A stretch of 64,000 bases of DNA from Fibrobacter sp. UWH6. Its GTDB lineage: Bacteria > Fibrobacterota > Fibrobacteria > Fibrobacterales > Fibrobacteraceae. The stretch is from the NCBI RefSeq assembly GCF_900142465.1, contig NZ_FRAX01000003.1, forward strand, positions 62,001-126,000, read 5' to 3'. Shown one piece after another: positions 58,634 to 64,000 of the stretch (position 1 is the stretch's first letter; every line of letters begins with the position of its first letter). A program made the translations under genes and the position numbers. The notes under the pieces were generated by a model. That model was not told where the DNA came from. It was given only the letters and a program-made list of their open reading frames with translations, and made no database searches.

Positions 58634-61384
58634 ATGTTGCGGTCTCTTTTTCTTCTGGCACTGATTTTTATCTGTAGCTGCACAGACACCACCTCATCTG
58701 AATCCACATTCGTAGAGGATTCAGACATTGACGGTTTTATTTTAGTTCGGGCATCAGGGTCAGACGGATTTGTAGGAACAGACGACAATTCCGCAAAGGC
58801 CAATGAACGCCCCAAAATGAAGACCACTTTCTCTTACGACTTTTCTATGGGAAGGCATGAAGTCACCTGCGGCGAATTCCGAAAAGTCATGAAGGAAGAA
58901 CTGGGATCGAAGTCCCCTGTCCAGAAATGCGAAAATGATTCTCTCCCCATCGTGAACGTCACCTATTTCGACGCCATCGTCTATGCCAACGCCCTAAGCA
59001 AAAAGGAAAAACGGGATACGGCTTACACCTACACCACCAAGACCTTCGATAGCGATGGACACTGCACAAGCATTATAAATTTGGCATTGAACACCGGCGC
59101 AAACGCTTACCGCCTCCCCACCGAAGCCGAATGGATTTTTGCAGCAAACACCAGCTGGGATTTAAACAAATCCTGGAACGCCGACAATTCCGACTACAAG
59201 ACTCACAAGGTCTGCAAGAAAGCCTCTGGCAGCAAGGATTTCTGCGACATGGCAGGCAATGTCATGGAATGGGTAAACGACTGGCTCGATTACCCGCAAG
59301 ACACGATCATGGACAACTACGTCGGGCCTTACGAAGGCAATTCCCTTGGAGAACGCATCGTAAAGGGTGGCAGTTTTCGCAATCCCAAAAGCGCAATCAG
59401 CTTGTTCAGCCGCGGTGATGTCTACACAGTCACCTCTTCGACAAAAGCCGACTACGTCGGTTTCCGCCTCGCCTTCGGAAAGATTCCTTCGCCTTCCTGG
59501 CTAAACGGCAGCGGTCTCATGACCGAAAGCAACATCAACATGATCTTAAGCCCAGACGCAATTAAAAAGCTAACGGGAACCTACAAAACAAAACTCGTAT
59601 TCCGCAACGACATTACAGAAAGACTGGTCTATATCGACTACTCCTTGACCAAGACCAAGATTGTGGAATTTTACGATACCGTTTCTGCCTATCATCCGGA
59701 TATTTCCCCCGATGGGAAATACGTCGCCTACTGTACCAAGCCCGAAGGCGTTCCCGGAAAGTCTTCGATTTACGTAAGAGAGCTGAATTCCAACAACCGT
59801 ACCATCCACAAATTAGACGTAGAAGCCGCTGCAATCCCCCGCTGGCAAGTATCCTCTAACGGCGATACGACTATCGTTTACGTTACCAGCCAACAAAGCA
59901 ACAAGGACGAGGCACAATTCAAGTCTAATTCCACTTGGCAAGTTTCCTTTAGAGACGAGACTTTCGGCACACCCAGGAAAATCATAGACGGAGCCTACCA
60001 CGGAGGCGTTAGCGTAGACCGAAAAATCGCCGTCACAGGGGCCCAGCTTTTACGAACGAAATTCGCCTACGGAAGAACTAGACTAACCAACTCTTCCAAG
60101 GATTCAATCTGGTACAACAAGGAACAGGCTTGCAACGTCAGCCTTTCTAAAGACAGCACCCGAAGAACCCTTTTCCTGGACTTCGCCTCGACCACCGGCA
60201 AAAAATTCGTTGGGAAGTCCTACCATACTCATGAAAGAATGTTCATCGCCGACAGCACCGGCAAACTGATAAAGAGCGTCGGAGCCCCCAGCAAGAAAAC
60301 CTTCGATCACACCGAATGGGTTTCCAAGAATTTTGTAATTGCCTCCCTCACGAACGCAAACGAAGTACACGAAAAAATCGCCCTGGTCAATATCAAGGAC
60401 AGCAGTACAACTGAACTTGTAGAAGGAGATGAACTTTGGCATCCCAGCATGTGGTTTGCTGCAAGACCAGTCCCAGATACTACAATTGACCAAGATAGCG
60501 CAGGAACCTACCTAGTAGCAAACGACGTCTGGTCCTCAGTCATCATGCGTTACAAAATGGAACTGCTCTGGAGGTACATCGACTCCATGGAAGTGGCCCT
60601 CATGGGATCATCACGTACCTTATATTCCTTAAGCCCATATCTGCTGAAAGACGATTTCTTCGCCGTAAACCTAGCCCACGCCCCCAATTCTATTTACGCC
60701 ACCAAGGATTACCTCAATAAGTACATCTACAAGAATGCCAAGAAGCTAAAGTATATCGTACTTTCTATCGACATTGACTTCTGGTGGAAAACAGACGGAA
60801 AGGGCAGCGATAATTTCTTCGCCGTCAACGCTCCCAATTACCCCGGTTATGCGTACGATGCCAATCATGACTATTGGGCTAAAGGCATTCCCGCAGGTCT
60901 GTTAGACGCCACCGAAAACGGCCTCGGCGTAGAAGACGCTCACAAGTACACAACAGACAAGGGACGTCTTTTAGGAATCCCCTGTCAATCCTGGGGCGAA
61001 ACCGCTGAAGTCGAAGCGGACTCCACGATTTTCGACAAGAATCCGGAGCTTCTGGAAAATTCGATGAAAGCCTTGAAGTCTATTCTCAAAACTGCCGCCA
61101 GCAAGAAAATCAAGGTCGTGGGAGTCATCTTCCCGCAGAATCCAAAGTACAAGAAGACAGGCGCTTTCGGAAGACACGGCATGAAAAGAAGCACAGCCAA
61201 GGAAGTCATCAGTCAAATCAAGAATCTGACCAAGGAATATCCGAACTTCGTCCTGCTTGACGAAAACAAGATGGGCGATCATGACTATTCCAACAGCCTG
61301 GCCTACGACAACGACCACCTCTGCAGCGAAGCCACCTACAAGATTACAGCCCGAGTGGATTCTGTACTGAAGACCCTAAAGTGA
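58634..61384 (+). CDS. TIGR02171-family Fibrobacter lipoprotein (SUMF1-like, propeller and SGNH-like modules)
   Basis: 916 aa; matches the paralogous family TIGR02171 known from Fibrobacter succinogenes, function unknown. Lipoprotein signal (LIFICSC, Cys about residue 15). Residues about 35-285 resemble the SUMF1/formylglycine-enzyme fold (MGRHEVTCGEFRKVM, RLPTEAEW, DMAGNVMEWVNDW, KGGSFRNP), but the catalytic-Cys segment reads SLFSRGD, so it is likely non-catalytic. Residues about 340-610 look like a propeller with TolB-like HPDISPDGKYVAY. From about 650 the chain has MGSSRTLYSL and, near the end, YDNDHLCSE (D-x2-H), an arrangement seen in SGNH/GDSL hydrolases. Only the family match is firm; the module readings are inference. 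Confidence 0.85.
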   Translation: MLRSLFLLALIFICSCTDTTSSESTFVEDSDIDGFILVRASGSDGFVGTDDNSAKANERPKMKTTFSYDFSMGRHEVTCGEFRKVMKEELGSKSPVQKCENDSLPIVNVTYFDAIVYANALSKKEKRDTAYTYTTKTFDSDGHCTSIINLALNTGANAYRLPTEAEWIFAANTSWDLNKSWNADNSDYKTHKVCKKASGSKDFCDMAGNVMEWVNDWLDYPQDTIMDNYVGPYEGNSLGERIVKGGSFRNPKSAISLFSRGDVYTVTSSTKADYVGFRLAFGKIPSPSWLNGSGLMTESNINMILSPDAIKKLTGTYKTKLVFRNDITERLVYIDYSLTKTKIVEFYDTVSAYHPDISPDGKYVAYCTKPEGVPGKSSIYVRELNSNNRTIHKLDVEAAAIPRWQVSSNGDTTIVYVTSQQSNKDEAQFKSNSTWQVSFRDETFGTPRKIIDGAYHGGVSVDRKIAVTGAQLLRTKFAYGRTRLTNSSKDSIWYNKEQACNVSLSKDSTRRTLFLDFASTTGKKFVGKSYHTHERMFIADSTGKLIKSVGAPSKKTFDHTEWVSKNFVIASLTNANEVHEKIALVNIKDSSTTELVEGDELWHPSMWFAARPVPDTTIDQDSAGTYLVANDVWSSVIMRYKMELLWRYIDSMEVALMGSSRTLYSLSPYLLKDDFFAVNLAHAPNSIYATKDYLNKYIYKNAKKLKYIVLSIDIDFWWKTDGKGSDNFFAVNAPNYPGYAYDANHDYWAKGIPAGLLDATENGLGVEDAHKYTTDKGRLLGIPCQSWGETAEVEADSTIFDKNPELLENSMKALKSILKTAASKKIKVVGVIFPQNPKYKKTGAFGRHGMKRSTAKEVISQIKNLTKEYPNFVLLDENKMGDHDYSNSLAYDNDHLCSEATYKITARVDSVLKTLK

Positions 61385-61822
61385 TTCTTCGGAATCCGGA
61401 GATTCATCGGATTCCGTTTGGGGCAGCGGATCATAACGGTTCAGGATTTTCACAATCAGAACGTAGACGGAACCGCCAATAAGACCTCCAAGCGTATCTG
61501 CAATCAGATCCATGGCATCGCAGCTACGGCCTTCTACAAAACGCTGATGGTATTCATCAGTGCAACCGTAGGCAAGAGCCAGCAACATTACTATAACAAC
61601 ACGAAACCAGGTTTTAGCCGTCCATTGGCCACGAGTCCACCACATACAAAAGCACCCTGCCAAGGTGGCATATTCACAAGTGTGAGCCAACTTGTCCCAA
61701 ACATGAGGGAGCCCCTCCAGTTCCGCCGAGGTCATTGACGAAAGTTTAAAGATAATCGCCATGCAAAGGATTGCAGGAATCTTACGAAAGAAAGGGTATT
61801 TTTGAAACAGGGATTCAAACAT
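61376..61822 (-). CDS. VanZ-like family protein
   Basis: 148 aa, four to five membrane helices. The conserved VanZ segment DEYHQRFVEGRSCDAMDLIADTLGG-type motif is present (DEYHQ and DLIADT visible about 88-110). VanZ raises teicoplanin resistance in enterococci, but most members have unknown function. Its 3' end overlaps the upstream lipoprotein gene by 9 nt on the opposite strand. Single gene. Confidence 0.87.
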   Translation of the reverse strand: MFESLFQKYPFFRKIPAILCMAIIFKLSSMTSAELEGLPHVWDKLAHTCEYATLAGCFCMWWTRGQWTAKTWFRVVIVMLLALAYGCTDEYHQRFVEGRSCDAMDLIADTLGGLIGGSVYVLIVKILNRYDPLPQTESDESPDSEESL

Positions 61823-61848
61823 AGGTCAGTCTTATATTGAAATAAAAA

Positions 61849-62190
61849 TCATTTTTTATAGCGTCTGCGCCATTCATCCAAAGCTTCAGCACATTCTTCA
61901 GTCTTTTTCAGTAGGACTTCGTCAAGAGATGCGGCGTCCCTCCTGGGAATATAGACAATATAGTCAGCAGAGTGTTCTCCACAGAAAACAGAATCCTCTC
62001 CAAGAGCATCTACTTCTTTCTGAAGCCTGCTGCACAGGCTTTCCATATCACGGGTAGACACGCCACTAAATTCTCCATCGTAAAAAAAGGCCGTCGGTCC
62101 TGTCGCAGACGTTCCACTATCGGAGCAACCACAAATAGCATGCAAGAGCCCAGTCAGGACCATCAGCCCCACAATGTTTTTCCTATCCAT
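61849..62190 (-). CDS. Small lipoprotein, function unknown
   Basis: 113 aa. Lipoprotein signal LLHAICGCSDSG with Cys about residue 22. The mature part (about 90 aa) includes two cysteines (SLC and VFC) and an acidic helical C-terminus (KTEECAEALDEWRRRYKK). Probably a single-domain periplasmic protein. No family recognised. Divergent from the RlmI-type gene, 61 nt away; 26 nt upstream of the VanZ gene. Confidence 0.65.
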   Translation of the reverse strand: MDRKNIVGLMVLTGLLHAICGCSDSGTSATGPTAFFYDGEFSGVSTRDMESLCSRLQKEVDALGEDSVFCGEHSADYIVYIPRRDAASLDEVLLKKTEECAEALDEWRRRYKK

Positions 62191-62238
62191 TTAACAACTT
62201 CCAAATTTTCGCGACAAAGATACATTTTATTCAATTTC

Positions 62239-62244
62239 TATATT
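62239..62244 (+). promoter_or_regulatory. -10-like box 7 nt before the RlmI-type gene
   Basis: TATATT at 62239-62244, spacer TTAAAGC, then ATG at 62252. No ribosome-binding sequence. Confidence 0.45.
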
Positions 62245-62251
62245 TTAAAGC

Positions 62252-63445
62252 ATGAAAGCAATTACCTTGAAAGCCGGACGCGAAAAGTCAGCCCTCCGTT
62301 ACCATCCCTGGATTTTTAGCGGAGCTATCGACGAAGTGACAGGCGATCCCCAGTTGGGCGACGTCGTAGAAGTCTACAGCTACCATAGCGATTTTTTGGG
62401 CCTTGCCGCCTATTCCCCCAAGTCCCAGATTCGTGGTCGTTTCTGGACCTTTGGCGAAAAGCAGAACATCGACCGAGACTTCTTCAGCGACATTCTGGAT
62501 CGAGCCATTGCCGCACGCAAGAGCCGCGGCTTCGACATCGCCGACAAGGACGTGGCATTCCGTCTGATTAACGCCGAAAACGACGGCATTCCCGGTTGCA
62601 TTATCGACAAGTACGCCGACATCTACTCCGTAGAAATTCTGGCAGCCGGCGCCGAAGTGAACCGCAAGATTATTTACGAGCTGTTGGCCGAAAAGACTGG
62701 CTGCCGCGGCATCTATGAACGCTGCGATTCCGACGTCCGCAAGAAGGAAGGTCTTCCCCTCCGCACTGGCGTGGTCTACGGCGAAGTTCCCGATGAACCT
62801 GTAGTCATTAACGAAAACGGAATTCTCTTCCCCATCGACGTGAAGAACGGCCACAAGACCGGATACTATCTGGATCAGCGTGACGCCCGCCGTCGTGTTG
62901 GCGAACTGGCCAAGGGAAAGAAGGTGCTGAACTGCTTCTGTTATACAGGAGGCTTCGGCCTTTACGCCCTTCGCGGTGGCTGCGAAAAGGTTTATCAGGT
63001 AGACGTTTCCAAGGACGCTCTGGCTCTGGCCAAGGAAGGCATCATGCGCAACAAGCTTTCTACCGCCCACGCTACCCACGTAGAAGCAGACGTATTCCAG
63101 TATCTGCGTAAGTGCCGTGACCGCGCCGAGACCTTTGACTTTATCGTGCTGGACCCGCCCAAGTTCGTGGAATCCAAGGACAACTTGCAAAAGGGTTGCC
63201 GCGGGTACAAGGACATCAACCTGTTGGCCATGAAGCTTCTGGCCGAAGGCGGTATGCTGGCAACCTTCAGTTGTTCCGGCCTTATGGAAATGGACCTGTT
63301 CCAGAAGATTATCGCCGATGCCGCAGCCGATGCCCACCGTCGCGTACAAATTATCGAACGTTTCGGCCAGCCCATGGACCATCCGGTAAATACAGCCTTC
63401 CCCGAAGGACAATACCTTAAAGGTCTGCTGGTCCAGGTGATTTAA
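62252..63445 (+). CDS. rlmI: PUA-domain class I rRNA methyltransferase, RlmI type
   Basis: 397 aa. An N-terminal PUA domain (about 1-75) with SALRYHPWIFSGAI is followed by a linker EEhD-like domain and the SAM methyltransferase domain: LNCFCYTGGFGLYALRGG (about 230-245), VDVSKDAL, and LDPPKFVESKDNLQKG, the DPPxF motif of the m5C/23S methyltransferase RlmI. The family methylates C1962 of 23S rRNA in E. coli. The identity as RlmI rather than a near relative (RlmK/RlmL type) is likely from domain order. Confidence 0.9.
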   Translation: MKAITLKAGREKSALRYHPWIFSGAIDEVTGDPQLGDVVEVYSYHSDFLGLAAYSPKSQIRGRFWTFGEKQNIDRDFFSDILDRAIAARKSRGFDIADKDVAFRLINAENDGIPGCIIDKYADIYSVEILAAGAEVNRKIIYELLAEKTGCRGIYERCDSDVRKKEGLPLRTGVVYGEVPDEPVVINENGILFPIDVKNGHKTGYYLDQRDARRRVGELAKGKKVLNCFCYTGGFGLYALRGGCEKVYQVDVSKDALALAKEGIMRNKLSTAHATHVEADVFQYLRKCRDRAETFDFIVLDPPKFVESKDNLQKGCRGYKDINLLAMKLLAEGGMLATFSCSGLMEMDLFQKIIADAAADAHRRVQIIERFGQPMDHPVNTAFPEGQYLKGLLVQVI

Positions 63446-63464
63446 AAAATCATATAAAAACAAG

Positions 63465-63495
63465 AAGTCCAAGGTTAAAACCTTGGACTTTTTTT
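63465..63495 (+). terminator. Terminator after the RlmI-type gene
   Basis: AAGTCCAAGG-TTAAAA-CCTTGGACTT followed by T7; stem symmetric, so it also serves the convergent minus-strand gene. Confidence 0.92.
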
Positions 63496-63496
63496 A

Positions 63497-64000
63497 TTAC
63501 TGTTTGCGGCCTCTCAAATCGAAAATTTTCGATTCCCCGGTTCCGTTTCCAAATTCCACGTAAAGCATTCCGTTCTTGCGGAAAATCCGGCTTCCATACG
63601 CGTTGCCAATTTCGCGACCTGCTACCCGAAGATTCCTAACGCCGATAGACAACGTGGAGTCCTGTTTCGTGGTATCCTGCGTTACTGTATCCTTGGCCGT
63701 TGTGTCGGCACCGGGAGCCACATATTCGCTAGGCTTCATGATGCGCCATTTCTGATTCCATTCCCAGCTATCGTTCCAGTCTTGCACCACGCGGGCACCG
63801 TCAGAGGTTGAACGCAGGTAATGATTGCTATGGAGCATCTTCAGACGGTACTGATTGCTGTACTGATTTTCAAAGACAACCTTCTGGTGATTCTTGCCGT
63901 TCCAGGCGTACACACCGGCAGTAACGCCAGGATCCGTAGTTTCGTTAGGCATTTCCAAAGTCATGTCACCAAAGTCCACACGGAAGGTATTGGCAGAACC
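63497..64000 (-). CDS. Secreted protein, C-terminal part (runs off the window)
   Basis: The last 160 residues and the frame upstream to base 64000 remain open, so this is the 3' end of a longer gene. The segment QYRLKMLHSNHYLRSTSDGA and SWEWNQKWRIMKPSEY resembles a ricin-type/lectin-like carbohydrate-binding repeat. A Thr/Asp-rich linker (TTAKDTVTQDTTKQDS, like the Fibrobacter cellulase linkers) follows, then a short C-terminal domain (SRIFRKNGMLYVEFGNGTGE, ending DLRGRKQ). Probably a glycan-active secreted enzyme; the catalytic part is outside the window. Confidence 0.65.
   Translation of the reverse strand, partial: GSANTFRVDFGDMTLEMPNETTDPGVTAGVYAWNGKNHQKVVFENQYSNQYRLKMLHSNHYLRSTSDGARVVQDWNDSWEWNQKWRIMKPSEYVAPGADTTAKDTVTQDTTKQDSTLSIGVRNLRVAGREIGNAYGSRIFRKNGMLYVEFGNGTGESKIFDLRGRKQ

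Overview
The window looks like chromosomal DNA of a rumen or gut Fibrobacter (phylum Fibrobacterota). The arguments are the 916-residue lipoprotein at 58634, which matches the paralogous family first described in Fibrobacter succinogenes (TIGR02171); two PCMD-type surface lipoproteins with long poly-serine linkers; many lipoproteins and outer-membrane barrels; and genes that alternate between Shine-Dalgarno-led and apparently leaderless starts. I see no intact prophage, insertion sequence or CRISPR array. It is a core region with a few decayed and repeat-rich spots.

Layout. 0.4-2.6 kb: dnaX and the YbaB/EbfC nucleoid protein. 2.8-8.5 kb: a complete tripartite RND efflux operon (outer-membrane channel, lipoprotein adaptor, inner-membrane pump). 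8.6-13.0 kb: a short GspE/PilB-like ATPase, an MCE (MlaD-type) protein and recG, packed as one operon. 13.0-17.4 kb: a FadL-like porin, RNase P RNA (minus strand) and an Omp85-like protein. 17.4-19.6 kb: a decayed zone with two frameshifted genes around an intact TlpA-like thioredoxin, ending at tRNA-Arg(UCU). 19.9-26.4 kb: metF, a degenerate HD protein, serC, psd, an iron-sulfur protein resembling DNA glycosylases, lipoproteins and a GerW-like protein. 26.5-32.4 kb, mostly minus: a Cys-motif lipoprotein, dtd, asparaginase, two zinc metalloprotease-like proteins and a DUF4416 protein with an internal 81-bp duplication. 32.4-38.7 kb: comEC, hisC, a histidinol-phosphatase-type gene and a lipoprotein. 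38.8-45.4 kb: clpB, an outer-membrane protein, tldD, hisF, trxA. 45.5-53.3 kb, all minus: a surface operon (barrel, two PCMD lipoproteins, barrel), a NicO/DUF1007 metal exporter pair and a PEGA protein. 53.3-58.6 kb: an RNA m5C methyltransferase, argG, mtgA, a compact CHC2/Toprim primase-like protein and murB. 58.6-64 kb: the TIGR02171 lipoprotein, VanZ, a small lipoprotein, an RlmI-type methyltransferase and the 3' end of a secreted protein.

Functional themes are envelope building and traffic (RND pump, MCE protein, Omp85, FadL, mtgA, murB, psd), histidine/arginine/serine/C1 metabolism, and DNA replication and repair (dnaX, recG, the primase-like protein, the glycosylase-like protein).

The strongest unusual signals are: (i) an A10 run inside dnaX with a purine-rich element upstream and a perfect stem-loop downstream, with stop codons immediately available in both other frames, which predicts a truncated gamma-type subunit; (ii) a TATATT/TATAAT-like box lying 6-7 nt before the ATG in at least eleven genes, which predicts leaderless mRNAs; (iii) degenerate heptanucleotide-periodic repeats in several intergenic regions; and (iv) an in-frame 81-bp tandem duplication carrying a palindrome whose two copies differ only at silent positions.
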